Below are positions 1 to 8,657 of a stretch of 34,067 nt of DNA, one piece after another; position 1 is the stretch's first letter, and each line of letters begins with the position of its first letter. The stretch covers positions 1 through 34,067 of the forward strand of contig VGCH01000030.1 in the NCBI GenBank assembly GCA_016870115.1, read 5' to 3'. Made by a program: the position numbers and the translations under genes. Below the pieces are notes generated by a model, which did no database searches, had not been told where the DNA came from, and saw only the letters and a list, made by a program, of their open reading frames with translations. The stretch is from Alphaproteobacteria bacterium (GTDB taxonomy: Bacteria > Pseudomonadota > Alphaproteobacteria > Reyranellales > Reyranellaceae).

Positions 1-58
1 CATCGGCTTGTCGGAGTCTCGAAACGATCTCTTCAGGCTTGTGCCTCTTCTTCGGCAT
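1..58 (-). CDS. IS3-family transposase OrfA, N-terminal fragment (runs off window)
   Basis: The minus strand reads ATG at 58 followed by MPKKRHKPEEIVSRLRQAD before the window ends. This is the highly recognisable N-terminus of OrfA proteins of IS3-family elements, the helix-turn-helix subunit that binds the element ends. In the family OrfB, the DDE catalytic part, follows by a programmed -1 frameshift; it is not visible here. An AGGAGG ribosome site lies about 6 bases upstream of the ATG. Only 19 codons are present, so integrity cannot be judged. Confidence 0.75.
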   Translation of the reverse strand, partial: MPKKRHKPEEIVSRLRQAD

Positions 59-121
59 TGCAGTCCTCCTTCTTGTCAAAAGACATAGTTCAGGGCGGAC
101 CACTTTTCAGGGGGAGGACCA
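1..121 (-). mobile_element. IS3-family insertion sequence, left-end fragment
   Basis: The fragment holds the start of a transposase OrfA reading off the left edge, plus about 60 bases of leader. On the minus strand the leader contains CCCCCTGAAAAGTGG-type sequence (about 101-115), which resembles terminal inverted repeats of IS3-family elements. The element probably ends near 119-124, at a TGG-initiated terminus. The other end and any target duplication lie outside the window, so the exact boundary is uncertain. Confidence 0.6.
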
Positions 122-397
122 GTTCCCGATCCGGATTCCGCCCCGGGGCGCCGCTGTCGTGCGCGCGTCAATCGACAGGGGGAGGGCACGGAATCTCGAC
201 GGAATCGGCGACAGCTTCGGCGCCGAAACCCCGATGCCATCGGCACTGGCGCGTGTCCTCGACACTCTCGACACTCTCGACAGTTTTAACACTCCACGCG
301 ACAGGGTCACCCGAGCGGAAAGAAACCGATCGATCGGCGCACACAGAGATGCGCGGCCACGCTTCGGCGTCCCCGCGACCCCGCCCGGGCCCCATGC
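122..397. other. Non-coding stretch between IS end and terminator
   Basis: I see no convincing gene in this stretch. It contains a 9-bp tandem repeat (258-282), a 12-bp palindrome CCGATCGATCGG (326-337) and otherwise unstructured GC-rich sequence. Open frames crossing it are antisense extensions of the neighbouring dehydrogenase without ribosome sites or recognisable protein similarity. Confidence 0.5.
258..282. repeat. Short tandem repeat, 9-bp unit
   Basis: The unit CTCGACACT occurs 2.8 times in perfect tandem. It lies in the non-coding stretch between the IS end and the acyl-CoA dehydrogenase terminator. No function can be inferred. Confidence 0.8.
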
Positions 398-423
398 AAA
401 AGGCCGCCCGTTGGGGCGGCCTT
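398..423 (-). terminator. Rho-independent terminator of the acyl-CoA dehydrogenase
   Basis: A perfect 10-bp stem (AAGGCCGCCC / GGGCGGCCTT) with a 4-base loop at 410-413 is followed on the minus strand by a short T run (from 401 downward). It lies 24 bases beyond the stop of the minus-strand gene at 447, the expected place for its terminator. Confidence 0.85.
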
Positions 424-446
424 CGCGTTGGTCCCGGGTGTCGGGA

Positions 447-1670
<1,224 letters not shown>

Positions 1671-1726
1671 CGCTCTCTCCTCTTGGGTCGGCGGACTCTG
1701 GCGGAAAAGCCCGGCCGTGTGAACGG

Positions 1727-2650
1727 TCATTCAGGCGCAGGTCGGGTTTCGGATGGCGGTCGCGCCGGCGCCTCGCGGTGGGCGAGCCACAGGCCCGCGC
1801 CCAGGCACAGGATCGCCGCGCCGAAGAGCGGCGAGAGCGGCTCGCCGAGAAACCACCACCCGAGCAGTGCGGCGGCCAGCGGCCCGGTGCCGACGAACAC
1901 CGTTACCCGCGTGGGCGACGCACGCGCAAGCGCCCACAGCCAGAGGAAGTACCCCAGCCCGCTCGACAGGCCTGCAACGAGGATCGCGAACCAGACGGAG
2001 ACACGAAAACTTGGAACCTCGGCGAAGAAACCCTCGGCGCCAGCGCTCGCGGCCAGTGCCGCGACCGCGGCCACCATGGCGAAGGCACCGACTTGCAGCG
2101 CCGGGTAGTGCCGAACGTAGGGGCGGTAGAGCACACTGCAGATCGCGCCGGTCAGCGCCGACGCAAAGACCGAGAGCTCCGGCCACCAGCCGAGCGGCCC
2201 ATCGGGAATGCCGTCGGTGAGCTTGTCGCCCATCGCCAGCGTCACGCCAGCGAGCGTAAGCGCGACACCGCCCAGCTTCGCCGCGGTCAGGCGCTCGAGG
2301 CCGAAGCTCGCCGCGATCGCGAGCGTGAGCAGCGGGAAGGTGGCGAAGATGAGCGTCGCGCGCGCCGCCGGCATGTGCTGGAGGCCCCAGTTCAGCAGCA
2401 GGATGAGGACACCGAACTGGGCGATGCCCAGCAACCCCATAGGCAACAGATCGCGAGCGGCGAACCGCACGCGGGGCAGGAGGAACACGATTGGCGCAAG
2501 ACAGAGAACGCCGGCAGCATAGCGCAGGAACGCGAGCGCGGCGGGCGATGCCTCGGCCAGCGCGTGCCGGCTGGCCACGGTCGCGAGCCCGATCAGCAGG
2601 CCATTCACCAGAGCGGCAAGCCCGGCGCCTATTCGAGACTCTTGTCCCAT
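1727..2650 (-). CDS. EamA/DMT-superfamily transporter
   Basis: A 307-aa integral membrane protein with about ten hydrophobic segments and the two-fold EamA repeat typical of drug/metabolite exporters (RhaT/YdcZ-type; family length about 280-310). Recognisable family features are an early TM1 with [26 protein letters not shown] and the second repeat around [25 protein letters not shown]. The cargo cannot be told from sequence. The start at 2650 overlaps the end of the MarR-GNAT gene by 22 bases, so the two are probably cotranscribed. A longer in-frame start at 2761 would lie deep inside that upstream gene and adds residues without family resemblance. Confidence 0.88.
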   Translation of the reverse strand: MGQESRIGAGLAALVNGLLIGLATVASRHALAEASPAALAFLRYAAGVLCLAPIVFLLPRVRFAARDLLPMGLLGIAQFGVLILLLNWGLQHMPAARATLIFATFPLLTLAIAASFGLERLTAAKLGGVALTLAGVTLAMGDKLTDGIPDGPLGWWPELSVFASALTGAICSVLYRPYVRHYPALQVGAFAMVAAVAALAASAGAEGFFAEVPSFRVSVWFAILVAGLSSGLGYFLWLWALARASPTRVTVFVGTGPLAAALLGWWFLGEPLSPLFGAAILCLGAGLWLAHREAPARPPSETRPAPE

Positions 2651-3558
2651 GTCTCGCTTACCAGGGTCTGGCCGAAGGCCCGCGTGCGTTCCTCCGAGGA
2701 CTTGGCGTAGCCCTCGGACGCATAGATCGCGCGCGCGGCCACCAACACATCGTGGGTCCACAAGGTCATGCGGCGATACCCTGCCCGACGGGCGAAGCGT
2801 TCGGCCTCGCGCACGAGGCGGCGGCCGAGTCCCGTGCCGCGCATCTCCGGTTCGACCAGCACCATGCGCAGTCGCGCGACCCGCGCACTGTCGCGGACGA
2901 CGAAAGCCGAGCCGACCGGTCGGCCGTCAAGCTCGGCGATGAAGCTGCGTTCTTGAGTGGCGTCGTAGTCGCGGATGAATTTCGCGGCGATCTCGGCGAC
3001 CAGCGCCTCGAACGTGCCGTTCCAACCGAATTCCTGAGCGTAGATCGCACCATGCCGCGACACCACCCAGCCCATGTCCCCAATGCGATGCTCGCGGATC
3101 GCGATGTCGGGCTGCGCGGCGTCGCGGTCGAGGAGGCGCTCGATCGTGCCCATCGCCGCCATCAGGTCGCGCTGCGCGCTATCGGAGAGCGGTTCGAGCA
3201 GGCGGGCGAGCTCCTCCCGCGATCCGCGATCGAGCGGCTCGAAAGCGCGCCGGCCGCGCGCGGTCGGCACCAGAACGCGGCGGCGCGCGTCTGCGGGATC
3301 GCGCTCGAGGCGCAGCAGTCCCTGGCGGCGGAAGCGCGCGAGGATGCGGCTGAGAAAACCGGGATCGACGCCCAGCTCGCGCACCAGCTCGGCCGCCACG
3401 GGTCGGTTGCGACGGTTGAGTTCGTAGAGCACGCGCGCCTCGGTGAGCGGGAAGGGACCGTTATGCAGCCCCTCGCGCAGCGCACCGATGCGCGCGGTGT
3501 AGAAACGGCTGAAGCGTCGCACCGCCTCTATTCGTCGCGCGAGTTCCGCGGTCGCCAT
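2629..3558 (-). CDS. MarR-family regulator fused to a GNAT acetyltransferase
   Basis: A 309-aa two-domain protein. Residues 1 to about 140 form a MarR winged helix: PFPLTEARVLYELNRRNRPVAAELVRELGVDPGF (recognition region, split here only by domain logic) and the wing DPADARRRVL. Residues about 150-309 form a GNAT acetyltransferase, with the acetyl-CoA loop at VEPEMRGTGLGRRLVREA and the late YASEGYAKSSEE. Such fusions are common in Proteobacteria; the acetylated substrate is usually unknown. The start at 3558 has GGGAGG 7 bases upstream. The gene is divergent from the thioredoxin/UGSC operon and leads a minus-strand run with an exporter. A TTGAC-N3-GTCAA palindrome 38 bases upstream is a plausible MarR operator. 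Confidence 0.9.
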   Translation of the reverse strand: MATAELARRIEAVRRFSRFYTARIGALREGLHNGPFPLTEARVLYELNRRNRPVAAELVRELGVDPGFLSRILARFRRQGLLRLERDPADARRRVLVPTARGRRAFEPLDRGSREELARLLEPLSDSAQRDLMAAMGTIERLLDRDAAQPDIAIREHRIGDMGWVVSRHGAIYAQEFGWNGTFEALVAEIAAKFIRDYDATQERSFIAELDGRPVGSAFVVRDSARVARLRMVLVEPEMRGTGLGRRLVREAERFARRAGYRRMTLWTHDVLVAARAIYASEGYAKSSEERTRAFGQTLVSETWDKSLE

Positions 3559-3595
3559 GTCTTGCCTCCCGAGGTGCTGAGAGTCGGGCAATTGG

Positions 3596-3608
3596 TTGAC
3601 GCAGTCAA
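3596..3608. promoter_or_regulatory. Candidate MarR operator (TTGAC-GCA-GTCAA)
   Basis: A perfect 5-bp inverted repeat with a 3-base spacer lies in the 161-bp divergent region between the MarR-GNAT gene and the plus-strand UGSC operon. MarR-family sites are often short palindromes of the TTGA(C/A)...(T/G)TCAA kind, so this is a reasonable autoregulatory site. The TTGAC could equally be a -35 element. Confidence 0.45.
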
Positions 3609-3719
3609 GTATCGCGCCGCCCGTCGCCACTACGCTTCCCTCCCGTGGTGCTTCGATCGACCGCTTTCCCCCGCGCGGGCGATGCCGCATGCTGGGCGCG
3701 GAATCGGACGGGAGGCGGC

Positions 3720-5180
3720 GTGGACGCGGGCAGAGTGACAGGCGTGACGGACGGGTTCGTGCTGGTCGCCAAGCGCGACTGTCCGACCTGCGTGCTGGTG
3801 GCGCCGGCGGTGGCGGAGATTTCGCGCGGCTCGCGGCCGATCGCGGTCTATAGCCAGGACGATCCGGCCTTTCCCGATGGGCTGCCCGGTGTGCGCGACG
3901 ATCGGACCTTGGAGGCCTCGTTCCGGCTGAAGATCGAGACCGTGCCGACGCTGATCCGCGTGGAAGGCGGTCGTGAGGTCGGCCGGCTGGTCGGCTGGGA
4001 GCGCAACGAGTGGCGCGCCTTCACCGGTCTCAATGCGCTGGGCGAGGATCTGCCGGAATGGCGGCCCGGCTGCGGCTCGAAGTCGGTCGAGCCGGGCGTG
4101 CCCGACGAGTTGGAGCTGCGCTACGGCGACGTGTCCTTCCAGGCGCGGACCATCGAGGTCGCCGAGGGCGACGATGAGGTCGAGGCCATGTATTCCCGCG
4201 GCTGGTCCGACGGACTGCCGCTGGTGCCGCCCACGAAGCTGCGCGTCCATCGCATGCTGAAGGGCACGACGCGCGATCCGAAAGAGGTTCTGGGCCTGCT
4301 GCCCCCCGACCTGCGGCCGATCACGGTGGAGAAGGTGGCGATCAACGCCGTCATGGCGGGCTGCGCGCCAGAATACCTGCCGGTGGTGCTGGCGGCCGTC
4401 GAGGCCGCGTTGATGGAGCCCTTTGCGCTGCACGGCGTGCTCGCGACCACCATGTTCTGCGGCCCGATCGCCATCGTGAACGGACCGATCGCGCGCCGCA
4501 TCGGCATGAACGCGCGGGGCAACGCGCTGGGTCAGGGCAATCGCGCCAACGCCACCATCGGCCGCGCCTTGCAGCTTTGCGTGCGCAATGTCGGCGGCGG
4601 CCGGCCGCAGGGCGTGGACCGCTCGACGCTCGGGCAACCTGGCAAGCTCGGCTTCTGCTTTGCCGAAGACGAGGAGGGGTCAGCGTGGAGTTCGCTCGCG
4701 GAGGATCGCGGCTTTACGCGGGACGCCAACACGGTGACGTTGTTCGCGGGCGACTCGCCGCACGGCATCGTCGACCAGCAATCGCGCACACCGGAGTCTC
4801 TCGCACGGTCCTTCGCGCTGTCGCTGCGTTCGGTGAACCACTGGAAGCTCGCGCAGGCGGCGGACGCGATTTTGGTCGTCTGTCCCGAGCACGAACGCAC
4901 CTTCAAGGCCGCCGGCTGGGACAAGGCGCGACTTCGCGCCGAGCTCGACGGCCTCCTGAAGTTGCCGGCGGCGGAGATTGTGCGCGGCGCGGGCGGCATC
5001 GCCGAGGGCGTGCCGGCGGCGGCGCTGGCTGAGCGCGATCACGTGCCGAAATTCCGCCCCGGCGGACTTCTGATCGTGCGCGCGGGCGGCGGAGCGGGTA
5101 TGTTCTCCGCCGTGATCGCAGGTTGGGCCGCTGCCGGTTCCGTCGGCAGTTCGCCGGTGACCTGCGCCATTCGCGACTGA
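3720..5180 (+). CDS. Thioredoxin-fold protein fused to a large uncharacterised domain; UGSC operon partner
   Basis: About 486 aa from a GTG start at 3720, chosen because GGGAGG lies 4 bases upstream; GTG codons at 3735 and 3744 are alternatives. Residues about 10-115 look like a thioredoxin fold: a strand FVLVAKRDCPTCVLVAPAV with a CxxC motif (C21-P-T-C24), and a cis-proline-like TVPTLI followed by EGGREVGRLVGW. The rest (about 120-486) is a cytosolic domain with SRGWSDGLPLVPPT and an LGQGNRANATIGRA stretch, ending in an IVRAGGGAGMFSAVIAGW segment. I recall this domain accompanying UGSC genes, but its function is not known to me. The selenoprotein gene starts 23 bases downstream, so an operon and a redox partnership are likely. 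Confidence 0.8.
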   Translation: MDAGRVTGVTDGFVLVAKRDCPTCVLVAPAVAEISRGSRPIAVYSQDDPAFPDGLPGVRDDRTLEASFRLKIETVPTLIRVEGGREVGRLVGWERNEWRAFTGLNALGEDLPEWRPGCGSKSVEPGVPDELELRYGDVSFQARTIEVAEGDDEVEAMYSRGWSDGLPLVPPTKLRVHRMLKGTTRDPKEVLGLLPPDLRPITVEKVAINAVMAGCAPEYLPVVLAAVEAALMEPFALHGVLATTMFCGPIAIVNGPIARRIGMNARGNALGQGNRANATIGRALQLCVRNVGGGRPQGVDRSTLGQPGKLGFCFAEDEEGSAWSSLAEDRGFTRDANTVTLFAGDSPHGIVDQQSRTPESLARSFALSLRSVNHWKLAQAADAILVVCPEHERTFKAAGWDKARLRAELDGLLKLPAAEIVRGAGGIAEGVPAAALAERDHVPKFRPGGLLIVRAGGGAGMFSAVIAGWAAAGSVGSSPVTCAIRD

Positions 5181-5203
5181 CGCCCACGCTTCGGAGGATG
5201 CAC

Positions 5204-5719
5204 GTGCAGCTTCTCGATCCCACCGCCGAAACCGAACCGGTGCGCCGCACGCGCCGCGCGCCGCCCGAGAAGATCGCCGGGCTGCGCGTGGGGCTGCTCG
5301 ACATCTCCAAGCCGCGCGGCAACATCTTCCTCGATCGCATCGAGAGCAGGCTCGCGGCCGAGGGCGTCGCGGTGACGCGCTATCGCAAGCCCACCTTCAC
5401 GCGGCCCGCGCCGGCCGAGCTCGCCCACAAGATCGCGAGCGAGGTCGATCTGGTGATCGAAGGGTTGGCCGATTGAGGGTCTTGCACATCGTGCAGTCTG
5501 CACGACATCAAGACCCTCGACGAAAAAGGCATCCCCGGCGGCTACGTGGCCTCGTCGGAGTTCACCCAGGCGACGGAGGCCCAGGCCCAGTCACTGGGCT
5601 TCGAGCCCGGCGTCGTTTATGTGCCGCACCCGATTCAGGATCGAACCGACGAGGAGATGCGGGCGCTGGCCGACCAGGCTTATGAGCAGGTGCTCGCCCT
5701 GATCCGCCGCGTCGGCTAA
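5204..5719 (+). CDS. UGSC-family selenoprotein (in-frame TGA read as selenocysteine)
   Basis: A 171-aa selenoprotein. The frame runs IAGLRVGLLDISKPRGNIFL ... LVIEGLAD, meets TGA at 5474-5476 (residue 91), and continues U-G-S-C-T-S-C-S-L-H-D-I-K for 80 more codons to TAA at 5717. The region after the TGA is clearly coding (VASSEFTQATEAQAQ, VVYVPHPIQDRTDEEM), and the product matches the UGSC (seleno)protein family, predicted from metagenomes and of unknown, presumably redox, function; other members carry Cys at the U position. A double stem-loop SECIS begins at the TGA. The start is probably GTG at 5204, with GGAGG 6 bases upstream; ATG at 5198 abuts that ribosome site directly. No selA/B/C/D genes are in this window. 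A nonsense-mutated pseudogene is unlikely because the downstream frame and hairpin are intact. Confidence 0.9.
5474..5519 (+). promoter_or_regulatory. Bacterial SECIS element for UGA recoding
   Basis: The UGA codon (5474-5476) lies at the base of a perfect 10-bp stem (5475-5484 with 5509-5518; U5474-G5519 adds a wobble pair). Above a small internal loop (CACA/CAT) a perfect 7-bp stem (5489-5495 with 5499-5505) carries a 3-base loop GUC (5496-5498), or AGUCU if the last pair opens. A guanine at the loop start, 19 bases after the UGA, fits the SelB-binding rule for bacterial SECIS elements and resembles the E. coli fdhF loop. Confidence 0.9.
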
Positions 5720-5723
5720 CGCG

Positions 5724-5738
5724 ATCCCGCTGCGGGAT
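5724..5738 (+). terminator. Hairpin after the UGSC stop (weak terminator or attenuator)
   Basis: A perfect 7-bp stem ATCCCGC/GCGGGAT with a one-base centre begins 5 bases after the selenoprotein stop. It has no T tract, so it is not a classical terminator. It could be a Rho-type boundary or RNA-stabilising hairpin between the UGSC pair and the ligase gene. Confidence 0.35.
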
Positions 5739-5786
5739 GGCGTCGCTCTCGATGACCTGATCCTCGCCAAGCGATAGCGCGGGCTT

Positions 5787-5804
5787 GCCCCGTCGCGACG
5801 GGGC
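5787..5804 (+). repeat. 18-bp perfect palindrome upstream of the ligase
   Basis: GCCCCGTCGCGACGGGGC is its own reverse complement and lies 37 bases before the preferred ligase start. It may be a protein-binding site or an RNA hairpin. It has no T tract. Confidence 0.5.
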
Positions 5805-5841
5805 GGCAGAATACCGGGCATTCGTTTCCGGGAGACACGCG

Positions 5842-7704
5842 TTGGACACCGCCCTGCAGGCGCCGTTTCGGCCCATCGAGTTCCTGAGCCGCGACGTCGA
5901 GTTCGAGCGGCGACCCGACGGCAGCGCGATTCTGCAGTCGCGGCACGCGCTCAAGCCCTACGAGCGGCACGTGCCGGCGTTCCTCGCGCGCTGGGCGGCG
6001 GAAGTGCCGGGTCGGCTCTGGCTCGCGCAACGCCGCGGACCGGAGCGGGCCTGGACCAAGGTGAGCTACGGGGAGGCCAAGGCGCAGGTCGATGCGGTGA
6101 CCCAGGCGCTGCTCGATCGCGGGCTGGGACCGGACCGTCCGGTCATGATCCTGTCGGGCAATTCGATCGAGTTCGGCCTGCTCACCATGGCCGCGATGCA
6201 GGCGCGCGCGCCTCTCGCGCCGGTGTCGCCTGCCTATTCGCTGATGAGCCGCGATCGGGCGAAGCTGAAGTACGTGTTCGAGCTGGTGAAGCCGGGGCTG
6301 GTGTTCGTGCAGGACGGACGCGCTTATGCCGATGCGCTGGCCGCGCTCGATCTGTCCGGCGTGCTGCTGGTGCATGTCGATGCGCCGCCGCCCGAGCGCC
6401 AGTCGCTGCCCTGGAGCGAACTCGTCGCGACCCGACCGACCGCCGCTGTCGCGCGCTCGATCGCCGCGATCGGCCCCGCGACCGTCGGCAAGTATCTCCT
6501 GACGTCGGGCAGCACCGGCATGCCCAAGGCGGTCATCAACACCCAGGAAATGATGTGCGCCAATCTCGCGATGGGTCAGATGGCGCGGGTGCGCAAAGCG
6601 GACGATCCGGTGCCGACGATGCTCGACTGGCTGCCGTGGAATCACACGATGGGCGGCAACGCCACCTTTCAGGGCAATCTTGCGGAGGGTGGCACGACCT
6701 GGATCGACGACGGCAAGCCGCTGCCCGGCCTGTTCGACGAGACGCTGCGCAATCTGGCCGAGATTTCGCCCACCTACTTTGCCAACGTGCCGGCCGGCTT
6801 CGCGATGCTCGCCACGGCGATGGAGCGCGACGAAGCGCTGGCGCGCAGCTTCTTTCGCAACCTCACGGTGCTTGCCTATGGCGGTGCCACGTTGCCCGAC
6901 GACGTCTATGCCCGCATCGAGGCACTCGCGGTGAAGCACACAGGCTACCGCATTCCGTTTGTGACGGGCTGGGGGTCGACCGAAACGGCGCCGACCGCGA
7001 CCACCGTCCATTGGGCGTCGGAGCGGGTCGGCCTGATCGGGTTGCCGTTTCCCGGCGTGAAGTTGAAGCTGGTGCCGACCGGCGAGGCCGGCCGATACGA
7101 GCTTCGCCTCAAGGGACGGATCGTGACGCCGGGCTACTATCGCCAGCCTGAGCTCACGGCGCGGATGTTCGACGAGGAGGGTTACTACAAGATCGGCGAC
7201 GCCGGTCGCTTCGTCGACGAGGCCGATCCGTCCTGGGGCCTGGTGTTCGATGGCCGCGTCGTCGAGGACTTCAAGCTCACAAGCGGCACCTTCGTGCTGG
7301 TCGGCACCTTGCGGACCACCGCGATCGCGGCGGCGACGCCCGTGCTGCAGGACGCCGTGGTCTGCGGCCAGGATCGTGAATGGGTGGGGCTGCTCGGCTT
7401 TCCCAATCTCGCGGCCTGCCGCCAGCTCGCGGGCGATGCCGAGGGCAAGCTTGCACCCGACGCGTTGCTCGCCCATCCGGCGGTCGTCGCGCGGCTGCGC
7501 GAGGGGCTGGCCGCCATGAACAAAGCGGCGACGGGGTCGTCCATGCGGGTGCGGCGGGTGCTGATGATGGTCGAGCCGCCGTCGGTCGATGGCCACGAGA
7601 TCACTGACAAGGGCTATATCAACCAGCGCGCCACGCTGGAACGCCGCAAAGCGCTGGTCGACCGCCTCTATGCTGGCGGCGACGGCGTGGTCGACATCGG
7701 CTAG
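5842..7704 (+). CDS. Feruloyl-CoA synthase-like AMP-dependent acyl-CoA ligase
   Basis: About 620 aa, an ANL-superfamily enzyme that adenylates a carboxylic acid with ATP and transfers it to CoA. The phosphate loop is YLLTSGSTGMPKA (residues 218-230), followed by the core motif GWGSTETAPTA and the hinge region GRVVEDFKLTSGTFV. The C-terminal EITDKGYINQRATLERR region, with its lysine, is the form found in feruloyl-CoA synthases rather than fatty-acid ligases, whose hinge reads differently. An aromatic or hydroxycinnamate-like acid is the likely substrate, but this is inference. The start is taken as TTG at 5842 (GGGAG 7 bases upstream; the protein then begins MDTALQAPFRPIEF); an ATG at 5785 would include the palindrome in coding sequence. 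It is followed by an SDR and is probably cotranscribed with it. Confidence 0.85.
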   Translation: MDTALQAPFRPIEFLSRDVEFERRPDGSAILQSRHALKPYERHVPAFLARWAAEVPGRLWLAQRRGPERAWTKVSYGEAKAQVDAVTQALLDRGLGPDRPVMILSGNSIEFGLLTMAAMQARAPLAPVSPAYSLMSRDRAKLKYVFELVKPGLVFVQDGRAYADALAALDLSGVLLVHVDAPPPERQSLPWSELVATRPTAAVARSIAAIGPATVGKYLLTSGSTGMPKAVINTQEMMCANLAMGQMARVRKADDPVPTMLDWLPWNHTMGGNATFQGNLAEGGTTWIDDGKPLPGLFDETLRNLAEISPTYFANVPAGFAMLATAMERDEALARSFFRNLTVLAYGGATLPDDVYARIEALAVKHTGYRIPFVTGWGSTETAPTATTVHWASERVGLIGLPFPGVKLKLVPTGEAGRYELRLKGRIVTPGYYRQPELTARMFDEEGYYKIGDAGRFVDEADPSWGLVFDGRVVEDFKLTSGTFVLVGTLRTTAIAAATPVLQDAVVCGQDREWVGLLGFPNLAACRQLAGDAEGKLAPDALLAHPAVVARLREGLAAMNKAATGSSMRVRRVLMMVEPPSVDGHEITDKGYINQRATLERRKALVDRLYAGGDGVVDIG

Positions 7705-7785
7705 GCCGCCGCTGCGGGGGCGCGGAACGGCGCGCTTGCGGCGCCGTGCGTCGCCCCGCACGATGGTTCTCAAGAGCGAGGCGAA

Positions 7786-8655
7786 ATGAAACGTTTGGAC
7801 GGCAAGGTGGCGATCGTGACCGGCGGCGCGAGCGGCATGGGTCGCGCGACCGCGCTCCGCTTCATGGAGGAGGGCGCCCGCGTCGTCGTGGGCGACCTCA
7901 ACACGGAGAACGGCGCGGCTTTCCTCGCCGAGGCGGCGGCGCGCGGACGGGCGGCGGACGCGGCGTTCCTGCGCTGCGATGTGGCCACCGAAGCCGACAA
8001 CGCCGCGCTGGTCGCCGAGGCCGCGCGCCGCTTCGGGCGGCTCGACATCGCCTATCTCAACGCCGGCGTGGGCGGTGCCTTCGGACCGATCGCCGAAACC
8101 TCGGTCGAGGACTGGGACTACACCTTCGCGGTTCTGGTGCGGTCGGTGTTCCTCGGCATGAAGCATGCCTCGCTCGCCATGAAGCGCGGCGGGGCCGGCG
8201 GTGCGATTCTCGTGACCGCCTCGATCGCCGGCATGGTGGGCGGCGGCGGCAGCCACGCCTACTCGGCCGCCAAGGCCGCGACCATCAGCCTGATCGAAAA
8301 CGTCGCGGCCGAGCTGGGGCCGCACCGGATTCGCGTGGTCGGCATCGCGCCAGGTGTGATCTCCACGCCGCTCCTGCATCGCGGCAAGCCGGAGCGATAC
8401 GAGGAACAGTTCGGCCGGCAGCCGTGGCCCGATCGCGGCGCGCCCGAGCATATCGCCGACGTCGCGACGTTCCTCTGCTCCGACGACGCGCGCTTCATCA
8501 CCGGCGAGACCGTCAAGGTCGATGGCGGTCTTCTCGCGCAAGGCGTGGCGCTGTGGGGCACCGGACCCGCCGCCACCTTCCTGCGCTCCGCCGGCGTCAA
8601 TCGCGGCACCACCGGCCAGCCGATGACGGTGCGCCATCTCGATCCGAAAGGCTGA
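7786..8655 (+). CDS. Short-chain dehydrogenase/reductase (SDR)
   Basis: A 289-aa classical SDR that oxidises or reduces an alcohol/ketone with NAD(P). The cofactor loop is TGGASGMG at residues 12-19, the NAG motif is in AYLNAGVGG, and the catalytic pair is Y159-x3-K163 in AYSAAKAA, with a preceding serine in VTASIAG. The terminal VDGGLLAQG is typical of the family; the extra 25 or so residues after it (TFLRSAGVNRGTTGQ) are a short lineage extension. An aspartate-bearing second strand (VVVGDLNTENG) favours NAD over NADP. It sits between the ligase (81-base gap) and the PLP enzyme, whose ATG begins 2 bases after this stop, so the latter pair is translationally linked. Confidence 0.92.
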   Translation: MKRLDGKVAIVTGGASGMGRATALRFMEEGARVVVGDLNTENGAAFLAEAAARGRAADAAFLRCDVATEADNAALVAEAARRFGRLDIAYLNAGVGGAFGPIAETSVEDWDYTFAVLVRSVFLGMKHASLAMKRGGAGGAILVTASIAGMVGGGGSHAYSAAKAATISLIENVAAELGPHRIRVVGIAPGVISTPLLHRGKPERYEEQFGRQPWPDRGAPEHIADVATFLCSDDARFITGETVKVDGGLLAQGVALWGTGPAATFLRSAGVNRGTTGQPMTVRHLDPKG

Positions 8656-8657
8656 GC

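Noticed and set aside
258-282. Possible CRISPR-like repeat
   Set aside because: The 9-bp units are directly adjacent with no spacers and fewer than three copies.
5473-5685. 70-codon plus-strand frame over the UGSC tail
   Set aside because: It is out of frame with the selenoprotein and its translation is basic and featureless; the UGA-readthrough frame explains the region.
5204-5719. UGSC gene as a nonsense-mutated pseudogene
   Set aside because: The downstream frame is intact, the TGA is at the family's Sec position and a SECIS-like hairpin starts at it.
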